7,145 nt of DNA from Pseudomonadota bacterium. Its GTDB lineage: Bacteria; Desulfobacterota; Syntrophia; Syntrophales; UBA5619. Positions within the stretch are counted from its first letter, which is position 1. Each line of letters begins with the position of its first letter. The DNA is taken from the NCBI GenBank assembly GCA_018896355.1, contig JAHIMW010000116.1, positions 1-7,145 on the forward strand, in the 5' to 3' direction. Shown here piece by piece: positions 1-6,048 of this stretch. The notes under the pieces are model-generated. The model saw only the letters and a program-made list of their open reading frames with translations, did not search any database and was not told the DNA's origin. Position numbers and translations under genes: made by a program.

Positions 1-627
1 ATCGACTCCTCCCCATCGGCAGAAATTGGCCAGCAGGGTGAGCCCGGGCCTGCCGCTCTTCTCCGGGTGAAACTGGACCGCGACAAGGTTTTCCCGGGCC
101 ACGGCGGAACAGAAACGGATGCCGTAATCGGTCCAGCCGGCGGCCCAGGTTTCGTCCGCCGGGGCCGGGTAGTAGGAGTGGACGAAATAAAACTCGGCAT
201 CCCCGGGGATACCGGCGAAAACCGGATGATCCTTCCGGAATGCGACGCGATTCCAGCCCATGTGGGGAATCTTGAGCCTCTCTCCCCCTTCCCGGAGATC
301 CGCTGGAAACCGCTTGACGACTCCCGGGACGATGCCGAGGCAGGGCGTATCGTCCTCCTCGCTGCGGTCGAAGATCACCTGGGTTCCGAGGCAGATTCCA
401 AGGACCGGTTTACCGTTCTGCGCCCATTTTTTCAGATGGCCGTCCAAACCGCTCTCCCGGAGGTTCGCCATCGCTGCGCCGGCGGCGCCGACACCGGGGA
501 AGATGATATGGCTTGCGTCATCCAACAATCTGCTATCATTTGTGATCATGCAGGGTTCGTTCAGCGATTCCAGCGCCCGGGCGACGCTGGTGAGATTTCC
601 CGCCCGGTAATCCACGATGCCGATCAT
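1..627 (-). CDS. hisH: Imidazole glycerol phosphate synthase glutaminase subunit HisH (3' end cut by window edge)
   Basis: HisH hydrolyses glutamine and channels ammonia to HisF, which makes imidazole glycerol phosphate and AICAR in histidine biosynthesis; it is cytosolic. The reverse strand encodes 209 residues without a stop, starting MIGIVDYRAGN. The class I glutamine amidotransferase signature is complete: the oxyanion loop PGVGA (about 44-48), the nucleophile C79 in GICLGTQ, and H187 and E189 in QFHPEKSG. HMGWN (123-127) and FYFVHSYY (146-153) are also typical of HisH. The family is about 200-215 residues long, so only a few residues are missing. The ATG at 627 has a strong GGAGAGGAG ribosome site and overlaps the stop of the upstream radical SAM gene in the sequence ATGA, so the two are probably translationally coupled. 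Whether other his genes follow lies outside the window. Identification is very secure. Confidence 0.96.
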   Translation of the reverse strand, partial: MIGIVDYRAGNLTSVARALESLNEPCMITNDSRLLDDASHIIFPGVGAAGAAMANLRESGLDGHLKKWAQNGKPVLGICLGTQVIFDRSEEDDTPCLGIVPGVVKRFPADLREGGERLKIPHMGWNRVAFRKDHPVFAGIPGDAEFYFVHSYYPAPADETWAAGWTDYGIRFCSAVARENLVAVQFHPEKSGRPGLTLLANFCRWGGVD

Positions 628-1568
628 GATGCTCCTCTCCATTTCTTCCCCTGCCAACTCTCCCGCCTCTCCATCTCCCGGTCGATTGCGTTCAGGACCG
701 CGAGCTTGTTTTCCGCCCACACCGGTCCAAGGAAGATATCCCGATAACCTTCGGCCGTCAATCTCTGGATCACCATCTCCGGCGGCAGGATCTCCAGGAT
801 GTCGCAGACCGACCCGACGTACGCCTCGCGGGTCATCAGGTCGATTTCCCCTCTTGCATAACGTTCGCCGAGCGCCGTCCCCTTCAGGGCAAGGAGGGAG
901 TGGATCTTGATCCCCTGAACCGGCAGCCCGGCGATCTCCCTTGCCGTCGCCAGGATCTCCTCGCGGGTCTCGCCGGGAAGGCCGACGATGATGTGGACGC
1001 AGACCCGAATGGCCCCCCCGGAGGCCCTTTGGACGGCTTCGCGGAAGGACGCCGCATTGTGGCCCCGGTTGATCGTCTGAAGCGTCCGGTCGTGGATCGA
1101 CTGGAGGCCGAACTCCAGCCACACGTGATGCCGCTCCGCATACGAACGGATCAGCGCAAGCGTGTCGTCGGGGAGGCAGTCCGGCCTCGTGCCGATCGAA
1201 AGGCCGATCACGTCCTCCTCCGCGAGCGCCTCGTCGTAAAGCGCACGGAGTGTTTCCGCCTTGGCATAGGTGTTCGTGAAGGTCTGAAAATAGGCGATGA
1301 ATTTCTCCGCCTTGCCGCGCTCACGGTAGAATGCCTTTCCCCGGCGGACCTGGTCGCCGACCGAAGGAAGCGGGCCCGCCTGACGAAGCGCCGATCCCCG
1401 CCCGTCGCAATAGATGCATCCCCCCGTGGCGACGCTGCCGTCGCGGTTCGGGCAGGTGAAGCCGGCGTCGATCGGGAGCTTGTGCACCCGGCAGCCGAAG
1501 CGGTTGATCCAGTAACTTTTAAGATCGTAATACCGCTTCTTGTTGTTCCAGAAGGTCGGTTTGGCCAC
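624..1568 (-). CDS. TIGR01212 / YhcC-family radical SAM protein
   Basis: This is a member of the YhcC-like radical SAM family (TIGR01212), related to the Elp3 radical SAM domain; its substrate is not firmly known. From the GTG at 1568 the protein has 314 residues, close to E. coli YhcC. Visible are the aromatic N-terminus KKRYYDLKSYW, the cluster motif CPNRDG...GGCIYC with C39, C51 and C54 as likely ligands of the 4Fe-4S cluster, then YFQTFTNTYA, SIGTRPDC (about 124-131) and EFGLQSIHDRTL. The longest frame starts at a TTG at 1631, but that codon lies in the predicted -35 box and the next ATG (1607) in the -10 box. The GTG at 1568 has an AAGGA ribosome site 5 bases upstream, so I prefer it. 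The stop overlaps the hisH start by 4 bases. The link to histidine synthesis is positional only. Confidence 0.9.
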   Translation of the reverse strand: MAKPTFWNNKKRYYDLKSYWINRFGCRVHKLPIDAGFTCPNRDGSVATGGCIYCDGRGSALRQAGPLPSVGDQVRRGKAFYRERGKAEKFIAYFQTFTNTYAKAETLRALYDEALAEEDVIGLSIGTRPDCLPDDTLALIRSYAERHHVWLEFGLQSIHDRTLQTINRGHNAASFREAVQRASGGAIRVCVHIIVGLPGETREEILATAREIAGLPVQGIKIHSLLALKGTALGERYARGEIDLMTREAYVGSVCDILEILPPEMVIQRLTAEGYRDIFLGPVWAENKLAVLNAIDREMERRESWQGKKWRGAS

Positions 1569-1602
1569 GGGAGTCCTTTTTTCGGTTGTGTTTTTCCCGG
1601 CG

Positions 1603-1631
1603 ATCATATTAAATTGCTTGCGGCACTGCAA
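1603..1631 (-). promoter_or_regulatory. Sigma-70-like promoter of the radical SAM-hisH operon
   Basis: Read on the minus strand, TTGCAG (1631-1626) and TATGAT (1608-1603) are separated by exactly 17 bases. The -10 box matches the consensus at 5 of 6 positions, the -35 box at only 3. Transcription would begin near 1596, leaving a leader of about 28 bases with an AAGGA site before the GTG at 1568. The agreement between promoter, leader and start codon is the main support. Confidence 0.55.
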
Positions 1632-1714
1632 GGAAATAGGAACTCATGAATGATCAGTGGCGAATATTTCCTTGTTCAAGAGCAACGAAATTCATTGCCG
1701 CCATGCTGAAATCA

Positions 1715-1741
1715 TTGTAGGATGTTGCCTATGGATAGAAT
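1715..1741 (+). promoter_or_regulatory. Weak candidate promoter for the nucleotidyltransferase pair
   Basis: In the intergenic stretch 1632-1792, TTGTAG (1715-1720) and TAGAAT (1736-1741) are 15 bases apart. The -10 box is good but the spacing is short and the -35 box is poor. No hairpin or other gene is evident in this gap. This is only a best guess at where transcription of the downstream genes starts. Confidence 0.25.
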
Positions 1742-1792
1742 CCCGTAAAATCACCCGCACATGGGCGTATAAGTTATTGTCAGAGACGAAGG

Positions 1793-2314
1793 ATGGGCAC
1801 AGATGAAACAATGACCAAACAACAAATCAAGAAATATCTCAAAATGTTGAACGATCAACTTGCCGAAATGGGCATCAAGGGTGAAATTTGTCTATATGGC
1901 GGAGCAATAATGTGTATGGTTTTTGATGCCCGGCCCGCTACAAAGGATATTGATGCTGTCTTTAAACCCGAGCAGAAAATCCATTTGGCGGCATTAAGAA
2001 TCGCCAAGGAACATCATTTGCCTCTTGACTGGCTTAATGATGGCGTTAAGGGATATTTGAGCAAAAAGAAGCACAAAGATAAAATTCTTTTTAACTGGCA
2101 TAATCTTACAGTTTACCACGCCGATCCGGAATATCTTCTGGCTATGAAAGCTATATCGGTAAGGCATAAACAGGACACTGACGACATACAATTTCTCATA
2201 CGGGAACTGAAATTGAAAGATGCGCCTGCCGTGTTAAAAATTATCGGTAAATACTATCCAAGAAATCTGATCAAGCCGACAACAAAATTATTGATTGAGG
2301 AACTTTTGAGTTGA
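1793..2314 (+). CDS. DUF6036-type nucleotidyltransferase (AbiEii/MNT-like)
   Basis: This 173-residue protein resembles small nucleotidyltransferases of the DUF6036/AbiEii/MNT group, which in known cases modify a partner or tRNA and act as the toxin or antitoxin of two-gene systems. Visible are the GG motif (G36-G37 in LYGGAIM), then RPATKDIDAVF with D52 and D54 as the likely metal-binding pair, and a later LLAMKAISVRHKQDTDDI block (K119, D130, D131) that recurs in this superfamily. Two starts are possible. ATG 1793 has AAGG directly against it, with no normal spacing. ATG 1811 (Met7) gives a more family-like N-terminus but lacks its own ribosome site. The last 4 bases overlap the TTG start of the next gene. 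Base composition is clearly more AT-rich than the his segment or the downstream ATPase, suggesting separate acquisition. The fold is fairly secure; the activity and target are inference. Confidence 0.78.
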   Translation: MGTDETMTKQQIKKYLKMLNDQLAEMGIKGEICLYGGAIMCMVFDARPATKDIDAVFKPEQKIHLAALRIAKEHHLPLDWLNDGVKGYLSKKKHKDKILFNWHNLTVYHADPEYLLAMKAISVRHKQDTDDIQFLIRELKLKDAPAVLKIIGKYYPRNLIKPTTKLLIEELLS

Positions 2315-2679
2315 GCTACGTACCATCCACCATAAAACAGGCAAGACGGAATATGCTCAGGAGTAAAAAAAATTGGGAGATTCCTTTTTTCAATTTTGTT
2401 GATGATGTCCGCTATTGCAAAGACATATCTCGACTTCTTCCTGAGCCGCTTACATTAAGACATCCTCGCTTTGATGCTCTGTTGGCTTCAACGGTCGAAG
2501 CGCTGTGCGCCGAGTTACGGCTGAAGACTCCGGATTGGGTATGGGAAGTGCCTGGACTGGAAGAGCCTTGGTTTGTCACCGGCATTGAAAATCTGAAGGC
2601 TATGGCAATCGTGGAAAGCCCCGTATTTTTCCGCAGAAGATTGATATTCGTTTTGGAAAACTTTTTGATCAGGGTGTAA
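2311..2679 (+). CDS. Small conserved partner protein of the nucleotidyltransferase, function unknown
   Basis: This 122-residue cytosolic protein has no signal peptide or membrane segment, and I cannot assign a domain. Its central and C-terminal part looks strongly constrained: HPRFDALLASTVEALCAEL, then PDWVWEVPGLEEPWFVTG, then IENLKAMAIVESPVFFRRR and a final FVLENFL. I recall similar unannotated proteins beside nucleotidyltransferases, but cannot verify this here. The start is TTG at 2311, preceded by GAGGAA (2297-2302) at 8 bases spacing. It overlaps the upstream stop as TTGA, the arrangement expected for translational coupling of a two-component module. Met15 (2353) is an alternative start but would lose the coupling. 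By position it could be the antitoxin, toxin or substrate of the nucleotidyltransferase. It is not an AbiEi-like winged helix as far as I can see, nor clearly a HEPN protein, since no RxxxxH motif is apparent. Confidence 0.7.
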   Translation: MSYVPSTIKQARRNMLRSKKNWEIPFFNFVDDVRYCKDISRLLPEPLTLRHPRFDALLASTVEALCAELRLKTPDWVWEVPGLEEPWFVTGIENLKAMAIVESPVFFRRRLIFVLENFLIRV

Positions 2680-2684
2680 AGATT

Positions 2685-2721
2685 CGTACTTGACATTTAC
2701 TACGATAATATGATAAGTACG
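2685..2721 (+). promoter_or_regulatory. Palindrome-framed promoter of the DUF4143 ATPase gene
   Basis: A consensus TTGACA (2690-2695) is followed 16 bases later by GATAAG (2712-2717), a plausible -10 box. Perfect 7-base arms CGTACTT (2685-2691) and AAGTACG (2715-2721) frame it exactly, overlapping both boxes. A regulator bound to both arms would block RNA polymerase. The ATPase itself carries a helix-turn-helix and could be that regulator, but this is inference. Transcription would start at about 2724, only 2-3 bases before the ATG. Confidence 0.5.
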
Positions 2722-2726
2722 CTTCC

Positions 2727-3860
2727 ATGAAATCAAGACCCTTCTGGCTCAACCGCATCGAAAACGCCTGGCGGGAAGCGCCGATCTGCTGGCTCGCCGG
2801 GGTGCGACGCGTGGGAAAAACCACATTGGCAAAGAGTCTCGGCGAGGAGCGGATGGTCTATGTCAACTGCGATCTTCCGGTCACACGCGACAGGATGTCC
2901 GACCCGGAGCTTTTCTACCGCAATTGCACCCGCCCCGTGGTCGTCTTCGACGAGGTGCATCAATTGCCGGACCCAAGCACGGCTCTGAAAATCGGGGCCG
3001 ATCTGTTTCCCCATCTGAAAATCATGGCCACGGGTTCGTCCACCCTTGCAGCAAGCCGAAAATTCCAGGATACGCTGACAGGAAGAAAGCGTCTCGTCCG
3101 TCTTCCCCCGGTCCTCTGGGACGAGCTCGACGCCTTCGACAAAACGCCGCTTCTCAAGAGACTCTACCACGGTGGCCTGCCCCAGACCTTGCTATCCGAA
3201 ACCAAGGAACCAGACTTCTACCGGGAATGGATCGATTCGTTTTTCGCCCGCGACATCCAGAGGCTTTTCGCCTTCCGCAATCCGGACAAATTCACCCTGT
3301 TTTTCGAGTACCTCATGCGGCAGAGCGGCGGCCAGATGGAGACCGCCAAGGTTGCGAGCTCCCTTGGGATCAGCCGGCCGACCGTGGAAAGCCATTTGAG
3401 GGCGCTGGAGATCACCCACGCTGTGACGCTGGTTCGCCCCTTTTTTGGCGGCGGCGGCAAGGAGATCGTCCGAATGCCCAAGGTTTATGGGTTCGACACG
3501 GGCTTTGTCGGTTTCTGCCGGGGATGGGAGCCGCTGAGACCTGATGATTACGGGATCCTCTGGGAACACCTCGTCCTGGAATATCTGCAGGCACATCTTC
3601 CCGACCGGACCATTCAGTATTGGCGGGACACCGACGGCAGGGAGATCGATTTCATCCTGGTGAGGAAACGCGATGAAGTCGACGCCATCGAGTGCAAATG
3701 GAGCCCGGATCATTTTAATGCCGATGCCTTGAAAAAATTCCGGAGCTTCTACGGCCGGGGCGCAAACTATCTCGTCTGCCCCGTTCCGACGCCCGGCTAC
3801 CTGAAACGGATTTCAGGGATGGAGATCCGGGTCTGCAATCCGGAGGGCTTGTTGGGCTGA
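2727..3860 (+). CDS. AAA+ ATPase with internal HTH and C-terminal DUF4143 domain
   Basis: This is a 377-residue member of the large AAA_14/DUF4143 ATPase family, common in bacteria and archaea and of unsettled function. The N-terminal ATPase has Walker A GVRRVGKT (25-32), Walker B VVVFDE (D75, E76) and a sensor-like segment IMATGSST (99-106). A helix-turn-helix, AKVASSLGISRPTVESHLRAL (about 207-227), follows. The DUF4143 part ends in a PD-(D/E)XK-like set: WEHLVLEYL (E280/E285), REIDF (D308) and IECKW (E322, K324). The nuclease-like residues are therefore intact, but activity is not shown. ATG 2727 is the only possible start: an in-frame stop lies at 2706-2708, and no other start codon occurs before the Walker A loop. 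No Shine-Dalgarno sequence precedes it, which fits a nearly leaderless transcript. It is more GC-rich than the preceding pair and appears to be a single-gene unit. Confidence 0.9.
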   Translation: MKSRPFWLNRIENAWREAPICWLAGVRRVGKTTLAKSLGEERMVYVNCDLPVTRDRMSDPELFYRNCTRPVVVFDEVHQLPDPSTALKIGADLFPHLKIMATGSSTLAASRKFQDTLTGRKRLVRLPPVLWDELDAFDKTPLLKRLYHGGLPQTLLSETKEPDFYREWIDSFFARDIQRLFAFRNPDKFTLFFEYLMRQSGGQMETAKVASSLGISRPTVESHLRALEITHAVTLVRPFFGGGGKEIVRMPKVYGFDTGFVGFCRGWEPLRPDDYGILWEHLVLEYLQAHLPDRTIQYWRDTDGREIDFILVRKRDEVDAIECKWSPDHFNADALKKFRSFYGRGANYLVCPVPTPGYLKRISGMEIRVCNPEGLLG

Positions 3861-3920
3861 AGGCGATATTCGGGAATTCCCCGCCGGACAATCAGCCCGA
3901 CAGCGTACGTCACCTATTAT

Positions 3921-3940
3921 CAAACAACGTGGATTGTTTG
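3921..3940. promoter_or_regulatory. Inverted repeat, candidate operator of the parD-relE operon
   Basis: Perfect 7-base arms CAAACAA (3921-3927) and TTGTTTG (3934-3940) are separated by 6 bases. The site lies directly upstream of the predicted -35 box, where type II antitoxins usually bind to repress their own operon. The rest of the 3861-4006 gap holds only a short GGGAATTCCC palindrome (3872-3881) and no gene. Binding by the downstream antitoxin is inferred. Confidence 0.5.
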
Positions 3941-3941
3941 G

Positions 3942-3970
3942 TTGCATTAAGCAATTCTTTGTTATAGAAT
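3942..3970 (+). promoter_or_regulatory. Candidate promoter of the parD-relE operon
   Basis: TTGCAT (3942-3947) and TAGAAT (3965-3970) are spaced by 17 bases. The -10 box matches 5 of 6 consensus bases; the -35 box only 3. The first arm of a small inverted repeat, TTGC (3942-3945) with GCAA (3951-3954), falls in the -35 region. The start would be near 3977, about 30 bases before the antitoxin ATG. Confidence 0.4.
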
Positions 3971-4006
3971 GATGTCAAAATGCAACTACCGATGCAGGAG
4001 GATGTT

Positions 4007-4225
4007 ATGGCAACAGCCGTAAGGGTATCTGAAGAGCTTGTCGCTTACGCCAGAAAATTCAGCCGAATTGACCACAGGTCCGTAGCCGGCCAAATTGATC
4101 ATTGGGCTCGTATGGGCAAATGCGCCGAAGAAAACCCGGATCTGACCTATTCTCTCATCAAGGAAATTTTGATCGGGCTGGAGGAATTGGAACAGGGTGA
4201 AAAAACGGAATACAGGTTCGGATAG
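4007..4225 (+). CDS. ParD-like antitoxin of a type II toxin-antitoxin system
   Basis: This 72-residue antitoxin resembles the ParD-like family (PF11903 type). It should bind the downstream toxin and repress the operon. The N-terminal strand TAVRVSEELVAYARKF and the helix RSVAGQIDHWARMGKCAEENPDLT fit a ribbon-helix-helix-type DNA-binding part. The acidic C-terminal helix, LIKEILIGLEELEQGEKTEYRFG, is the likely toxin-binding arm. A frame 9 codons longer opens at ATG 3980, but the AGGAGGA at 3996-4002 lies 4 bases before ATG 4007, which decides for the shorter form beginning MATAVRVS. The toxin gene starts 6 bases after its stop. The antitoxin-first order is the classical one for self-repressed pairs. 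Confidence 0.85.
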   Translation: MATAVRVSEELVAYARKFSRIDHRSVAGQIDHWARMGKCAEENPDLTYSLIKEILIGLEELEQGEKTEYRFG

Positions 4226-4233
4226 GCGCCTAT
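4222..4233. repeat. Perfect 12-bp palindrome across the antitoxin stop and toxin start
   Basis: ATAGGCGCCTAT is its own reverse complement. It contains the antitoxin stop TAG (4223-4225) and the first two bases of the toxin ATG (4232-4234). The only Shine-Dalgarno-like bases for the toxin, AGG at 4224-4226, lie within it. It could be a second operator or a translational control element, or it may have arisen by chance. Confidence 0.5.
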
Positions 4234-4513
4234 GGCCATATACCAGTCAAATTCTTTCGCCCAAAAGGTAAAGAAGCTGCGGAAGCCGGAAAAAGAGATC
4301 TTAGACCAGGAGGTGCGAAAGATCGCTCAAAATCCTTCGATTGGCGAGGAGAAGAAGGGAGACCTCACGGGGGTATTTGTCCACAAGTTCAAGACGGAGA
4401 CCACTCAATACCTTCTTGCCTACCGAAAAATTGGCCAAGACTTGGAGTTGGTTATGATTGGTCCTCACGAAAACTACTATCGAGATTTGAAGCAGTATCT
4501 GAAGAACCGATAA
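4232..4513 (+). CDS. RelE/ParE-family toxin
   Basis: This is a 93-residue protein of the RelE/ParE fold, small and basic as expected. The family includes ribosome-dependent mRNA nucleases (RelE) and gyrase poisons (ParE); the sequence does not decide which applies here. Typical elements are the helical hairpin FAQKVKKLRKPEKEILDQEVRKI, the turn GEEKKGDLTGVFVHKFK (38-54), the strands TTQYLLAYRKI and LELVMIGPHE, and the end HENYYRDLKQYL. That GDL...VFVHKFK and HEN-YRDLK pattern is characteristic of toxins paired with ParD-like antitoxins. The ribosome site is weak (AGG, spacing 5) and partly overlaps the upstream stop, so toxin synthesis probably depends on translation of the antitoxin. No truncation or missing element is seen. 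Confidence 0.87.
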   Translation: MAIYQSNSFAQKVKKLRKPEKEILDQEVRKIAQNPSIGEEKKGDLTGVFVHKFKTETTQYLLAYRKIGQDLELVMIGPHENYYRDLKQYLKNR

Positions 4514-4574
4514 ACCGGGACAAGAAAAGGCCGGGAATGATGAGTGAGAAAACGATTCAATATCGGAGACATAT

Positions 4575-6044
4575 ATGCCTGATATAGCCGATATAATTCG
4601 CAAAGGAGAAGGCAAGACCCTTGAGTTCAAGGAAACCTTACCCGGCGGCGAAATTCTGGCCAGGACAGCCGTCGCCTTTTCCAACATGGCGGGCGGCAAA
4701 ATCATTATCGGCATTGAAGACAGATCCCGTAAATTGATCGGCGTCAGCGAAAACGAGGCCCTTGATTTTCCTGACCGGATTTATGGCATGATCTATGATC
4801 GCTGTTGCCCGGCCATCATTCCGGAAATTTATCTGGTAAGCGTGAAAGATAGGAAAATTCTGGTTGTGGAAATCTATCCCGGCGCCTTGAAGCCCTATTA
4901 CCTCAAAAGCAAAGGACGGGAGAATGGTATTTATGTCCGTGTCGGCGCCGTGAACAAACCTGCGGATCGGGAAATGATCGGCGAATTGGAAAGGCAAAAA
5001 CTGAACATCTCCTTCGATGAACAACCTCTTTATGACAAAACGGAAGAACACATTGATATTGAACGATTAAAGAAAGATTTCCAGCGGTTGAGCGGCAGAG
5101 AGCTAAAGCCGCCGGATCTCTTGAATCTGCGAATCATCAGGGAAGAGGGAAAACAGCGCTTTGTTACGGTGGGAGGAATGATGCTTGCGGGAAGAGAAAC
5201 TCTCTTTGAGTATGCCCGCGTGAAATGCGCCCGCTTCAAAGGTGCGGAAATGGTTGAATTCATCGATCAGAAAGAATTTTCCGGCCTCCTCTATGAACAG
5301 GCGGAAGAAGCAATGAAATTCGCCATGACCTATATCGCCAAGAGCGGAAAGATCGAAGGGCTCCAAAGAATTGACCGCTACGAAGTGCCGCTGGATGCTA
5401 TTCGCGAGGCGATTGTCAACGCCATCGTTCACAGGGATTACAGCATCTCGGGCGCCGATATCAAGTTTGCCGTCTTTGATGATCGGATCGAGATAACCTC
5501 TCCGGGCTGTCTGCCCCGTTCCCTGGAAATCGAAGATATCATGGCCGGCAGATCCGAGATCCGCAACAAGGTTATCGCCCGGTTTTTCAAGGAGATTGGC
5601 TTCATCGAACAGTGGGGGACAGGAATGAGGAAGATGGTGAATCTTTGCGCTTCGGCCAATCTTCCTGAACCGGAATTTAAGGAAAGCGGGCTGTTTTTCA
5701 AAATTATTTTCAAAAAAGGTCCCTCCCTCAACGACAAAGCAAGGTGGTCAGAAAATAAGGATGCAGAGGACACAAGAGATAAAAACAATAGGTTACAAGA
5801 GACGATGGGTGGTCAGGTAGGGTGGTCAGATAAGTGGTCAGTAAGGTTATCAGAGCTTCCGCCCCGTCACCGGGAGATTATTGAAATGCTCAGGGCAAAC
5901 CGGGGAATCAGCCGTCAGGGCATGGCCAGATCGCTCGCCATCAATCCTTCCGCTGTGCAAAAGCATCTTGCGAAGCTGAAGGATGCAGGACTCATCCGAC
6001 GGGTCGGCCCCGATAAGGGAGGATATTGGCAAATAATCGAATAG
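4575..6044 (+). CDS. Schlafen AlbA_2 / GHKL-ATPase / winged-helix protein (COG2865, RecG-like C-terminal family)
   Basis: This is a 489-residue cytosolic protein with three parts. The AlbA_2 (Schlafen-type) domain spans about 11-135, with EFKETL (17-22), FSNMAGGKIIIGIED (35-49) and YVRVGAVNKPAD. The GHKL-like ATPase (HATPase_c_4) spans about 268-372: REAIVNAIVHRDYS (277-290) carries E278 and N282 of the N-box, followed by RIEITSPGCLP and the glycine loop QWGTGMRKM (346-354). A C-terminal winged helix spans about 430-489 (RGISRQGMARSLAINPSAVQKHLAKLKDAGLIRR). Such proteins are annotated as transcriptional regulators or putative DNA-binding proteins and often occur in defence islands; their biochemical role is largely unknown. 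The start at ATG 4575 has GGAGA at 5 bases spacing. The linker at about 388-428 is unlike the rest and contains a short repeated motif. The gene lies 61 bases after relE and may share its transcript. Confidence 0.9.
   Translation: MPDIADIIRKGEGKTLEFKETLPGGEILARTAVAFSNMAGGKIIIGIEDRSRKLIGVSENEALDFPDRIYGMIYDRCCPAIIPEIYLVSVKDRKILVVEIYPGALKPYYLKSKGRENGIYVRVGAVNKPADREMIGELERQKLNISFDEQPLYDKTEEHIDIERLKKDFQRLSGRELKPPDLLNLRIIREEGKQRFVTVGGMMLAGRETLFEYARVKCARFKGAEMVEFIDQKEFSGLLYEQAEEAMKFAMTYIAKSGKIEGLQRIDRYEVPLDAIREAIVNAIVHRDYSISGADIKFAVFDDRIEITSPGCLPRSLEIEDIMAGRSEIRNKVIARFFKEIGFIEQWGTGMRKMVNLCASANLPEPEFKESGLFFKIIFKKGPSLNDKARWSENKDAEDTRDKNNRLQETMGGQVGWSDKWSVRLSELPPRHREIIEMLRANRGISRQGMARSLAINPSAVQKHLAKLKDAGLIRRVGPDKGGYWQIIE
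5743..5853 (+). repeat. Short GGTGGTCAG-type repeat inside the linker of the COG2865 gene
   Basis: GGTGGTCAG occurs at 5743, 5808 and 5821, with the variants AGTGGTCAG at 5833 and GGTTATCAG at 5845. The last four copies are 13, 12 and 12 bases apart. The copy at 5808 is read as Gly-Gly-Gln, while the others are read one frame over as Trp-Ser or Leu-Ser, giving GGQVGWSDKWSVRLSE. The 13-base step causes the change of frame. Such arrays can change length by slippage and so alter the linker between ATPase and winged helix. Confidence 0.65.
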
Positions 6045-6048
6045 CGGT

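Noticed and set aside
67..747. Plus-strand open frame opposite hisH
   Set aside because: The reverse strand encodes a complete glutamine amidotransferase signature; this frame is its antisense shadow.
900..1649. Long plus-strand open frame opposite the radical SAM gene
   Set aside because: It is a high-GC shadow of a gene with clear family motifs, with no recognisable domain and no ribosome site support.
3872..3881. GGGAATTCCC palindrome after the DUF4143 ATPase as a terminator
   Set aside because: It has no loop and no following T-run, so it cannot form an intrinsic terminator hairpin; it is probably chance.
4537..4587. Short frame beginning MMSEKTIQYRRH between relE and the COG2865 gene
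   Set aside because: It has 16 codons, overlaps the COG2865 start in another frame and resembles nothing I know; GGAGA fits the ATG at 4575 better.
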